A stretch of DNA of 64,000 nt from Nitrosopumilus piranensis (lineage in GTDB: Archaea > Thermoproteota > Nitrososphaeria > Nitrososphaerales > Nitrosopumilaceae), in assembly GCF_000875775.1 (NCBI RefSeq), contig NZ_CP010868.1:310001-374000 (forward strand), given 5' to 3'. A program made the translations under genes and the position numbers. The notes under the pieces are model-generated. The model ran no database searches, had not been told where the DNA came from, and saw nothing but the letters and a program-made list of their open reading frames with translations. Shown one piece after another: positions 31,494 to 39,010 of the stretch. Numbering within the stretch: the first letter of the stretch is position 1; the number at the start of each line of letters is the position of its first letter.

Positions 31494-32528
31494 ATGATAA
31501 TTCTTGAGAATGTCCCTAGAATTTATTCAAGAATAATCATCATTGGAATATTTGCTTTAGTTGTGCTTTTTAATATTGATCAATCTTATGCTGAAGAATA
31601 TACAATTAGTATACCTTATGGAGCATTTAATCCAGAACTAAACACTCCTGCTGAAGTTTGGTATGATCCTCCTGAATTAATTGTTCAAGTTGGTGATACT
31701 GTGACATGGACTAATGATGACAGAGAAGGACATACTGTTACTAGTGGAGATGGTGCAGGAAGATTTGATTGGATGGGTTCTAAAAATTTGGGGGAGTCTG
31801 ATGGGATTTTTGATAGCAAAAGATTCATGCCTGAGGAGTCTTGGTCATATACTTTTGAGGAAGCAGGATCATTCAATTACTTTTGTGTAATTCATCCTTG
31901 GATGGAAGGAATTGTCTTTGTTGAACCATCAATTCCTGATTATCCTCATGATGCTACAGGAAAACCAGTAGAATTCCCAATACTATTGATAACTCCCGAT
32001 AACTCTGTTGAGATAAATTTCTCTTGGGAACCTAAAATAATTAAAACACATGAAAAAGTGAATTTCATCTATAGATTTTATGATGCTACAACTGATCAAC
32101 CCTTAAGAAAATTACAATATGATATTGCAATTATTCAAAACGGCATTGAATTGTATCGAGACAAAAATGCTGTATCACAAGCAGGTGGTGATTATAGACA
32201 ATGGATTTTTGAAGAACCAGGTTCAGTACTTATAAAATTTAGAGATATAAGGTCATTTGGAAAAGTTGCAGAAACTAATATTGATCTTTCTGGAAGCTCT
32301 GTAGCTAGACTCGGCGATTTTAGTGCAGTAGTTTATGAAAATACTGAGAAAATTAAAACTGTAGATGAAATTGTGCAGCCAAGGCAAACTGTTCAATTCT
32401 ATTATGAAATTGCAGTTGCAATAATTGTGGTTCCAGCAATCATGTTACTCATAGTTGTAATATTTATGAAAAATAAAGGACCTCAAACACCAATCAATCA
32501 AGGAGGAAGGAAGTCAAGTCCTATCTAA
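31494..32528 (+). CDS. Secreted cupredoxin with C-terminal Ig-like domain and membrane anchor
   Basis: A 344-residue protein with signal peptide (about 1-35), a plastocyanin-like domain with ligands in DREGHTVTSGDG and FNYFCVIHPWMEG, and a second beta domain (about 165-255: FIYRFYDATTDQPLRKLQYD) related to the last domain of the paralogues at 3788 and 44324. A membrane helix (about 300-325) with a basic tail anchors it. ATG 31494 is preferred over the TTG one codon before. Probably an electron carrier fixed to the membrane. Confidence 0.88.
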   Translation: MIILENVPRIYSRIIIIGIFALVVLFNIDQSYAEEYTISIPYGAFNPELNTPAEVWYDPPELIVQVGDTVTWTNDDREGHTVTSGDGAGRFDWMGSKNLGESDGIFDSKRFMPEESWSYTFEEAGSFNYFCVIHPWMEGIVFVEPSIPDYPHDATGKPVEFPILLITPDNSVEINFSWEPKIIKTHEKVNFIYRFYDATTDQPLRKLQYDIAIIQNGIELYRDKNAVSQAGGDYRQWIFEEPGSVLIKFRDIRSFGKVAETNIDLSGSSVARLGDFSAVVYENTEKIKTVDEIVQPRQTVQFYYEIAVAIIVVPAIMLLIVVIFMKNKGPQTPINQGGRKSSPI

Positions 32529-32562
32529 ACATGGAACTAAAAAAAGAACAACAAGTATTCGA

Positions 32563-32751
32563 TTGGCAAGGGTTAATTCATATGAAATAGTAACCTATGA
32601 CTCTGATGGCGCAATAATTCCATTAGATGGTCTGAGAATTAGCTTCAGAAACAATGATTTTGGATGGTGTTTCATGAAAGAATACAAGAGTTTGTATCCG
32701 TTTTATGATTTTGGTTTGGTATCAATTGGAAATGCACAAGTAAACCTATAA
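32563..32751 (+). CDS. Hypothetical 62-residue protein
   Basis: A short frame from TTG 32563 with a plausible globular sequence (NSYEIVTYDSDGAIIPLDGL, DFGWCFMKEYKSLYPFYDFG). The frame is open further upstream to 32476 but without ATG. No family is recognised and no promoter is clear. It may be a small gene or the end of a decayed one. Confidence 0.35.
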   Translation: MARVNSYEIVTYDSDGAIIPLDGLRISFRNNDFGWCFMKEYKSLYPFYDFGLVSIGNAQVNL

Positions 32752-32783
32752 TGATAAAATACTTGTAAGTTTTCTAATAAAAC

Positions 32784-33263
32784 GTGTCAAAAACCACATC
32801 TGAAAAAAATACAAAACGATTGGAATCAATCAAGAAGGCACACAGCCAAAAAAATTCATTTACGACTAGAATGGAGGATTATCTTGAGGTAATCTCTGAG
32901 CTCGTAGAACTCAAAGGATATGCTTCCCCAACTGACATTTCAAATTACATGCATGTTAGTCCTCCTAGTGTAACTAAGATGCTTCGAAAACTTGATTCTG
33001 ATGAATATCTGGAATATACAAAATATCGTGGGTTAAAGTTGACCTCAAGAGGCAAAACCATTGCAAATGACATTCGTCAAAAACACAGTGTTTTGTTAGA
33101 GTTTTTTCAACTAATTGGCATTGAATCTGATGTGGCAAATAAAGACGTAGAAGGTATTGAACATCATTTAAACCCAAAAACTATGAAACAATTGAGAAAA
33201 TTCACAACTTTTCTAAAATCTAGTCCTGACCATCTCCAATCATTTAATCCTAAGAATAACTGA
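32784..33263 (+). CDS. DtxR/MntR-family metal-dependent repressor
   Basis: A 159-residue protein with the DtxR N-terminal winged helix (RMEDYLEVISELVELKGYAS, DISNYMHVSPPSVTKMLRKL) and dimerisation/metal domain (RQKHSVLLEFFQLIGIESDVA, VEGIEHHLNP). Metal ligands expected in the family (Glu, His of EGIEHHL and His of RQKH) are present. There is no SH3-like third domain, so it is MntR-like. Start GTG. The next promoter contains a perfect palindrome that should be its operator. Confidence 0.9.
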   Translation: MSKTTSEKNTKRLESIKKAHSQKNSFTTRMEDYLEVISELVELKGYASPTDISNYMHVSPPSVTKMLRKLDSDEYLEYTKYRGLKLTSRGKTIANDIRQKHSVLLEFFQLIGIESDVANKDVEGIEHHLNPKTMKQLRKFTTFLKSSPDHLQSFNPKNN

Positions 33264-33311
33264 CTGCATTATTCCTAATTATTTTATTTAGAAAAGTTGC
33301 ATTACACTAAC

Positions 33312-33333
33312 AAAGTTAGCCTAGGCTAACTTT
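33312..33333. promoter_or_regulatory. Perfect palindromic operator, DtxR/MntR type
   Basis: A 22-bp perfect palindrome with core GTTAGCCTAGGCTAAC. The core resembles the DtxR consensus TTAGGTTAGCCTAACCTAA. It abuts the TATA element (TTTATATT, 33331-33338) of the NirK-like gene, so binding would block TBP/TFB and repress the oxidase-ZIP operon when metal is plentiful. Confidence 0.75.
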
Positions 33334-33354
33334 ATATTGCCCAAACTTTTGTGT

Positions 33355-34419
33355 ATGGTATTCATTATGAAATCACGTTCTGGAATTATGTTGATATTTT
33401 TGGTTGCAATTGCAACAGTTTCTGTTTTCTACACAGCACTTCCTGAAGGAATTAATGCACAACAGGAAGAAAAAACATTTGTCACTCATACTGGTGCTGT
33501 GGTAACAACAACTGGTGAAGTATTAGATCCACTATACACTAGTGCAACAGTGGAATTTGATCCAATGGAATACTTGCGTGATTTCAATTATGGTCGTGTT
33601 TCACAATTGTCTGATGGAACAACTGTACGTGAATTTACAATTATTGCTAATGATGATGAAATAATGGAGGTATCTCCTGGAATATTTTTCAATGTATGGA
33701 CATTTAATGGAACAGTTCCAGGACCAACAATTAGGGCAACCGAAGGAGATATTGTACGAGTCAAGTTCATCAACAATGGTGAAAAAGAACACACAATGCA
33801 CTTTCATGGGATTCATCCTGCAGGAATGGATGGAGTCTTTGAACCTGTAGGTGGTAACGGCGGACAATTTGTTTATGAATTTGAAGCTGGTCCTGTAGGT
33901 GTTCATCCATACCACTGTCATGTTATGCCACTTGAAGAACATATTGTACGTGGTCTGTATGGTGTTTTCATAGTTGATCCAAAAGAAGAACGTCCACCAG
34001 CTGATGAAATGGTTATGGTGTTAAACGGCTTGGATATGGACTTTGATGGAGAAAATAATTTCTATGCTGCAAACACGATTCCATTTTATTATCAACACCA
34101 TCCAATTCAAATTAACACCGACGAATTGATTCGAGTTTATGTTGTAAATATGGTGGAATTTGATCCAATAAACAACCTTCACTTACATGGCAATTTGTAC
34201 AATTACTATCCAACTGGAACTGATATTGTTCCTTCAGCTTATACTGATATGATTACCCTTTCTCAAACCGAGCGAGGCATAATGGAGTTTGAATATGAGT
34301 ATCCTGGAAAATATCTTTTCCATGCACACAAGGTAGAGTTTTCTGAAAAAGGCTGGGTAGGAATATTCCTAGTAAATGAAAATGAAAATGCTGTAGAGTC
34401 AAAAGAATATGGAACTTAG
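33355..34419 (+). CDS. nirK: Two-domain multicopper oxidase / NirK-like nitrite reductase
   Basis: About 354 residues with signal peptide (ending PEGINAQ). Domain 1 holds MHFHGIHPAGMDG and HPYHCHVMPLEEH, giving type 1 Cys and Met ligands and type 2 His; domain 2 ends with DPINNLHLHGNLYNYY and LFHAHKVEFSEKG. This is the layout of thaumarchaeal NirK-like proteins, but two-domain laccases look similar, so the reaction (NO2- to NO, or oxidation of another donor) is not proven. Start ATG 33355 or 33367; the TTG at 33337 lies within the TATA box. The ZIP gene overlaps by 11 bp. Confidence 0.82.
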   Translation: MVFIMKSRSGIMLIFLVAIATVSVFYTALPEGINAQQEEKTFVTHTGAVVTTTGEVLDPLYTSATVEFDPMEYLRDFNYGRVSQLSDGTTVREFTIIANDDEIMEVSPGIFFNVWTFNGTVPGPTIRATEGDIVRVKFINNGEKEHTMHFHGIHPAGMDGVFEPVGGNGGQFVYEFEAGPVGVHPYHCHVMPLEEHIVRGLYGVFIVDPKEERPPADEMVMVLNGLDMDFDGENNFYAANTIPFYYQHHPIQINTDELIRVYVVNMVEFDPINNLHLHGNLYNYYPTGTDIVPSAYTDMITLSQTERGIMEFEYEYPGKYLFHAHKVEFSEKGWVGIFLVNENENAVESKEYGT

Positions 34420-35587
34420 TAACAAATCATCAAAAGGAAAAATGATTGCAAGTGGTATCATTCCATTTGTATTTTTAGTAATTATGATGGCATACATTTT
34501 TGGTCCTGGTGCAGATCTTCTTGATTTAGGAATTCCATTACCTGAAATTACGATGGAAAAAGTAGACTTTGTAGATTCTGAAATCCAAGTCATTGTAAGG
34601 AACACTGGACCTATACCAGTTGAAGTTGCAATGGCAGACATTAACGATAGAATTCAACCTGCTGCAGTAGAACCTGATAGATATTTGAACCGGTATGAAA
34701 CAGCTTTAGTAAGAATTCCATTTGAATGGAATGAAGCAGAACCATACATAATTGGAATCACAATTGAAGATGGAACACGTTTTGAAAAAGAAATAGAAGC
34801 TGCAGCTCCTGCATTAGAACCTACACTTGAACTTGCAGCATTCTTTGCTATTATCGGCACTTATGTGGGAATCATACCTGTGATGATTGGCTTGCTTTGG
34901 TTACCCTTTATCAAAAAAATTAGTAAACAAAAATACCATTTCTTTTTGGCATTAACTGCAGGATTGTTATTATTTTTGGGAATTGATTCTATTGAAGAAG
35001 CAATAGAAGTTTCTGAAGAAAATCTTGCTGGAAGTTTTAATGGAGTATTGCTTGTTGCCACTGTTATCACATTTTCATTTCTTGGATTGTATTACACTGG
35101 CGAAAAATTAGTTAGCAAAGCAGGGTCTTCTAGATTTACAAAACCCGTGGCCATAGCTTTGATGATTGCAATTGGTATCGGATTGCATAATTTTGGAGAA
35201 GGATTGGCTATTGGTGCTGCGGTAGGTCTTGGTTCTATTGCATTTAGCACATTTTTAATCGTAGGATTTGCTCTGCATAATACTACAGAAGGAATAGCTA
35301 TAGCTGCACCGATGTCTAGAGGAAAAACAATGATTGGAAAACTTGCTGCTTTGGGATTGATTGCAGGTGCGCCTGCTATTTTTGGTGGTTGGGTCGGTGG
35401 TTTTGTGTATTCTCCATTTACTTCTGTAATCTTTCTATCCATTGGGGCAGGTGCAATATTTCAAGTAATCATCACTATCCTAAAATGGATTCGAGAGGAA
35501 GGTGACAAAAATCTCTCAAGTGCTGCAGTAGCCTCTGGGTTCGCTATTGGTATGCTAGTCATGTATCTTACCAGCATTTTTGTATAA
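34409..35587 (+). CDS. ZIP-family metal transporter with extracytoplasmic domain
   Basis: A 392-residue protein: one membrane helix (about 12-32), an outer beta domain (about 45-135), then a ZIP transporter core of eight helices. The metal-binding motifs are GIGLHNFGEGLAIGAA (about 260) and FALHNTTEGIAIAAP (about 290). It overlaps the NirK-like gene by 11 bp. Shared control by the DtxR-type palindrome suggests import of Mn, Fe, Zn or Cu needed by the enzyme or the cell. Confidence 0.9.
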   Translation: MELSNKSSKGKMIASGIIPFVFLVIMMAYIFGPGADLLDLGIPLPEITMEKVDFVDSEIQVIVRNTGPIPVEVAMADINDRIQPAAVEPDRYLNRYETALVRIPFEWNEAEPYIIGITIEDGTRFEKEIEAAAPALEPTLELAAFFAIIGTYVGIIPVMIGLLWLPFIKKISKQKYHFFLALTAGLLLFLGIDSIEEAIEVSEENLAGSFNGVLLVATVITFSFLGLYYTGEKLVSKAGSSRFTKPVAIALMIAIGIGLHNFGEGLAIGAAVGLGSIAFSTFLIVGFALHNTTEGIAIAAPMSRGKTMIGKLAALGLIAGAPAIFGGWVGGFVYSPFTSVIFLSIGAGAIFQVIITILKWIREEGDKNLSSAAVASGFAIGMLVMYLTSIFV

Positions 35588-35850
35588 CAACAAATTTCCT
35601 AACCTTTTAATTTTTTTATATTTTTCTACTTGATCAATATTTGGATGTCTTTTCTGCTATACCGTATTTCTCCATGTAGTAATCAAAATCATTGTCATAT
35701 TGTGGTAATGATATACATGATTCACAAAAACTTGAATGTATAATCGACTGACAAAGATAGTTCTATTTTTGTAATCTCATCTTTTGCTCAAATAGTTCTT
35801 TAAACAACTAATTTTCTAATACTTATTACCTCTCAAAATATTGTAAATCT

Positions 35851-35973
35851 ATGATACACTCTGATGATGATGTACAAATGCATATGGTCAAAGAATATGT
35901 GAATAATGCCAAGAAATTCTATGATCATCTAGAAACTTGTGAAAATTGTAGAAAAAAATGGCAGACATCATGA
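35851..35973 (+). CDS. Small 40-residue protein with CxxC
   Basis: ATG to TGA, beginning MIHSDDDVQMHMVKEYVNN and ending ENCRKKWQTS, with the pair TCENC. TAATACTTATTA lies about 26 bp upstream, as expected for a leaderless gene. Family unknown. The remainder of the gap 35588-36069 shows only a start-less coding-like fragment on the minus strand (about 35634-35762, with EKYGIAEKTSKY). Confidence 0.45.
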   Translation: MIHSDDDVQMHMVKEYVNNAKKFYDHLETCENCRKKWQTS

Positions 35974-36069
35974 AACACGTTTACATTTCGTAATTCATGT
36001 ATTAATTTTGTACCTAAATGGGGCTAAAATAAAGATACAAATGATTGATTGTTAGTAAACTCGTTAAGT

Positions 36070-36453
36070 TTAGATTGCAACAAGTCTAACGGTATCCATG
36101 TTCTTGTTTGTCTGAAAATCTTTTGTCATGGTAGAAACTTTTTCAGCATCTCCATCAATTACAAAAAGCTCCATACATTTTTCTTTGTCAATTTTACTGT
36201 GAAGATGTGTTGTAATCAAGTCCTCAAAGTTATGAGTAATTCCTGATACAACATGATCAAACTCATCATTGTGTACTACCAAAAGAATTGCATGAATATT
36301 ACCTGACAAATCTGACTTTTGTTTTTCTTCAGAAACAAATGCTCTAATTCCTGCCCTGATGGCCTCAGACCTACCTGAAAATCCCATGCTTGATTGTAAT
36401 TTGTCTAATTCAGATAGTATTTCATCATTTAGTGAGATTGAAACTATTGGCAT
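36070..36453 (-). CDS. NikR-like ribbon-helix-helix metalloregulator
   Basis: A 127-residue protein with the RHH domain (VSISLNDEILSELDKLQ, SGRSEAIRAGIRAFV) and the NikR-type ACT-like metal domain: HAILLVVHNDEFDHV, TTHLHSKIDKEKCMELFVIDGD, in which the His and Cys ligands of NikR are recognisable. NikR normally senses nickel. Here the divergent operon is a ZnuACB-type importer, so zinc, or uptake of another divalent metal, is the likelier cue. Confidence 0.85.
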   Translation of the reverse strand: MPIVSISLNDEILSELDKLQSSMGFSGRSEAIRAGIRAFVSEEKQKSDLSGNIHAILLVVHNDEFDHVVSGITHNFEDLITTHLHSKIDKEKCMELFVIDGDAEKVSTMTKDFQTNKNMDTVRLVAI

Positions 36454-36492
36454 ACGCCTAATGTTATTAATTATCTTATAAGTTTAGCAATT

Positions 36493-36507
36493 AATCTTAT
36501 TAAGATT
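36493..36507. promoter_or_regulatory. Candidate operator between NikR-like and znuA genes
   Basis: AATCTTA-T-TAAGATT is a perfect palindrome 25 bp before the znuA GTG, overlapping its TATA region. A partial copy (ATCTTATAAG) lies about 24 bp further toward the regulator. Both could bind the NikR-like protein. Confidence 0.48.
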
Positions 36508-36531
36508 TTATAGATTTATTAATAAAATTTA

Positions 36532-37473
36532 GTGAACCGTTGCATGAATACTCAAACTAAGACGGCAATAATTGCAATTGTAATAGTAATTCCTTTTACA
36601 TCATACTATGTTTGGCAAGATGATTCTACAAATGATTTTCAAACTTTAGCAACTAGTGAAAAACTTGCTGTCGTGACATCATTTTATCCAATGTATGAAT
36701 TTACAAAAGAAATTGGAGGAGACAAAGTATCTCTCTCTCTTTTGATTCCTCCTGGAATGGAACCTCATGATTGGGAACCTACAGTAAAAGACATCCAACA
36801 AATACAACAATCAGACATGATTGTTATCAATGGATTAGGGTTTGAGCGATGGGTTGATGATATAGACAATATTAATTCTGAGATACAAATAGTTGATACT
36901 AGTTTTGGTATAACTCCAATTAGAAATAATGATGAACATAAAGAATATGTCATGGGGGACATAGACTATGATCCTCACATATGGCTTAATCCAAATACAA
37001 TAAAAATTCAAGTTCAAAATATTGCTGGAAATTTAAAGGAGCATGACCCTGAAAATGCAGAATACTATACAAGAAATACACAAGAATATTTACAAAAAAT
37101 AGAATTACTTGATAAAAAAATAAGAAATGATATATCTGAATGCTCGAAAAGAGATTTCATTGCTTTTCATGATGCATTTAGTTATTTTGCAAAAGAGTAT
37201 GAATTAAATCAGCATACTGTATTAAAGACATCAGCAGTGTATGAAGAGGCAACTGCACAATCACTTGAAAATATCATCAATCTAGCACGAGAATTAGATA
37301 TTAAAATTATTTTTACAGAAGAATTTTCCAATTCAAAACTAACTCAAGTGATTGCAAATGAATTAGGTGGTAAAGTTCTAGTATTAGATCCATTAGAAAT
37401 AGAAAAAAAAGGATACACATTTCTTGACAGGTTAGAGACTAATGTAGAAAATCTAAAGGAGGCATTATGTTGA
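36532..37473 (+). CDS. znuA: Zinc/manganese ABC transporter substrate-binding protein
   Basis: A 313-residue lipoprotein-like or membrane-anchored binding protein of the ZnuA/TroA family. The N-terminal helix (about 7-23) is followed by the metal site: GMEPHDWEPTVKD (His), YDPHIWLNP (His), FIAFHDAFSYFA (His) and ITEEFSN-type acidic end (FTEEFSNS). It begins with GTG and overlaps znuC by 7 bp. The outer protein delivers metal to the ZnuB channel. Confidence 0.9.
   Translation: MNRCMNTQTKTAIIAIVIVIPFTSYYVWQDDSTNDFQTLATSEKLAVVTSFYPMYEFTKEIGGDKVSLSLLIPPGMEPHDWEPTVKDIQQIQQSDMIVINGLGFERWVDDIDNINSEIQIVDTSFGITPIRNNDEHKEYVMGDIDYDPHIWLNPNTIKIQVQNIAGNLKEHDPENAEYYTRNTQEYLQKIELLDKKIRNDISECSKRDFIAFHDAFSYFAKEYELNQHTVLKTSAVYEEATAQSLENIINLARELDIKIIFTEEFSNSKLTQVIANELGGKVLVLDPLEIEKKGYTFLDRLETNVENLKEALC
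37455..37462 (+). promoter_or_regulatory. Ribosome binding site of znuC
   Basis: AAAGGAGG is 4 bp before the ATG of znuC, inside the end of znuA. It is one of the few clear Shine-Dalgarno sequences in the window, consistent with an internal operon gene while first genes are leaderless. Confidence 0.7.
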
Positions 37474-38189
37474 AGGCCGTTGAAATTAGTAACCTAACAG
37501 TTCATTATCCTGATGTAAAGGCTCTTGATGATGTGAGTTTTGTGGTAAATGAGGGTGATTTTTTAGGTATAATTGGTCCAAATGGTGCTGGAAAATCTAC
37601 TCTTTTTGATTGCATGCTTGGACTCAATACAAAATACAAAGGAACAATCAATTTTTTTGGTAAAGACATTAGGCAATCAAAAAATTTCCTTAAAGAAATT
37701 GGATATGTCCCTCAAAAACCAATTTTTGAAAAAAATTTTCCGGCAACTGTTAGTGATGTTGTCAGAATGGGACTGCGAAATGAGTCTGATGAAAATAAAA
37801 TCAATGAAATCTTACAACAATTATGGATTCATGAACTTCAAAATAGAAGAATAGGTGAATTATCCGGCGGACAATTACAACGAGTCTTTATTGCAAAAGC
37901 TTTGGTAAATAACCCTAAAGTTTTGATTTTAGATGAGCCAGTCACTGGAATTGATCAGCAAAGCATAGAATTGTTCTATAGTATTTTGCGTGAATTAAAC
38001 TCTAAACAAAAAATCACAATTATTTGGTCATCTCATGATCTAGATGCAGTAAATCAATTGGCAAATCATGTTGCTTGTCTGAATAGAACTTTATTTTTCC
38101 ATGGGGAATCTGAAAAATTCTTTTCTGATGATGAACTTGTTAAACAATACTCTGAGGCATCGATGCAGGAGCATATGCATCACCATTAG
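37467..38189 (+). CDS. znuC: Zinc/manganese ABC transporter ATPase
   Basis: A 240-residue ABC ATPase. Walker A GPNGAGKST (about 37-45), the signature ELSGGQLQRVFIAKAL, Walker B VLILDEPVTGID and the switch SSHDLDAV are intact. The last residues MQEHMHHH are His-rich and could bind metal. Overlaps znuA and lies 2 bp before znuB. Confidence 0.95.
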   Translation: MLKAVEISNLTVHYPDVKALDDVSFVVNEGDFLGIIGPNGAGKSTLFDCMLGLNTKYKGTINFFGKDIRQSKNFLKEIGYVPQKPIFEKNFPATVSDVVRMGLRNESDENKINEILQQLWIHELQNRRIGELSGGQLQRVFIAKALVNNPKVLILDEPVTGIDQQSIELFYSILRELNSKQKITIIWSSHDLDAVNQLANHVACLNRTLFFHGESEKFFSDDELVKQYSEASMQEHMHHH

Positions 38190-38191
38190 CC

Positions 38192-39010
38192 ATGTCTTTT
38201 GAAATTCTAACTTACAGTTTTATGCATAGAGCACTAATCTCTGGAATTGCCATTGCAATTCTTTGCTCTGTTGTAGGATTGTTTTTGGTTCTTAGACGAT
38301 ACTCTTTGTTTGGCGATGCAATAGCACATTCATCTTTTGGTGGTATTGCTATAGGTCTTTTGGCAGGAGTCTATCCATTATGGACTGCTTATGGTGTATC
38401 AATAGTTAGTGCATTAATCATTACAAGAATAAAAGATAGATTCAATATTTCTGGAGATGCCTCAATTGCAGTACTTTTATCCTCAGGCATAGCAGTTGGA
38501 CTCGTAATTATTGGATTATCCGGCGGATTTACCATTGATATCTTTAGTTTTCTCTTTGGAAGTATTCTTCTAGTCAGCGTTGATGATACAGTTTTGATAC
38601 TTAGCCTTACTGGCACAATTCTAATTGTGATACTGGTATTGTATAGGCAGATTCTCTATTCTACATTTAATGAGGAGCAAGCTAAAGTTAGTGGCATTCC
38701 TGTAGAAAAAATAAACTATCTAATAGTGTTTATGGCTGGAATTACAGTTGTCACCTCAATACAACTTGTTGGTGTCTTGTTAATTTCTGCCTTATTTGTA
38801 ATTCCTAATGTGTCTGCAATAATGTATGGTAAGGGATTCAAACACACCGCAATTATTTCTATGAGCTTTTCAATTTTTTCAGTTGTAACTGGAATCTTAA
38901 TTTCTTACGTCTTTGATATTACTCCTGCAGGAACAATTGTTTTAATTTCAATTGGGTTACTTGCAGGAACAATGGGAATAAAATCTGCGGGTATGCTTTC
39001 TAAGAACTGA
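38192..39010 (+). CDS. znuB: Zinc/manganese ABC transporter permease
   Basis: A 272-residue membrane protein of the ABC-3 family, with about eight helices and the typical RRYSLFGDAIAHSSFGGIA and QLVGVLLISALFVIPN. Third gene of znuACB. Its 3' end overlaps by 11 bp the convergent CopC-CopD gene. Confidence 0.93.
   Translation: MSFEILTYSFMHRALISGIAIAILCSVVGLFLVLRRYSLFGDAIAHSSFGGIAIGLLAGVYPLWTAYGVSIVSALIITRIKDRFNISGDASIAVLLSSGIAVGLVIIGLSGGFTIDIFSFLFGSILLVSVDDTVLILSLTGTILIVILVLYRQILYSTFNEEQAKVSGIPVEKINYLIVFMAGITVVTSIQLVGVLLISALFVIPNVSAIMYGKGFKHTAIISMSFSIFSVVTGILISYVFDITPAGTIVLISIGLLAGTMGIKSAGMLSKN

Noticed and set aside
35634-35762. Minus-strand coding-like fragment (CESCISLP...EKYGIAEKTSKY)
   Set aside because: It reads like protein but has no usable start codon and a stop just upstream. 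It may be a gene relic, but support is too weak for a feature.
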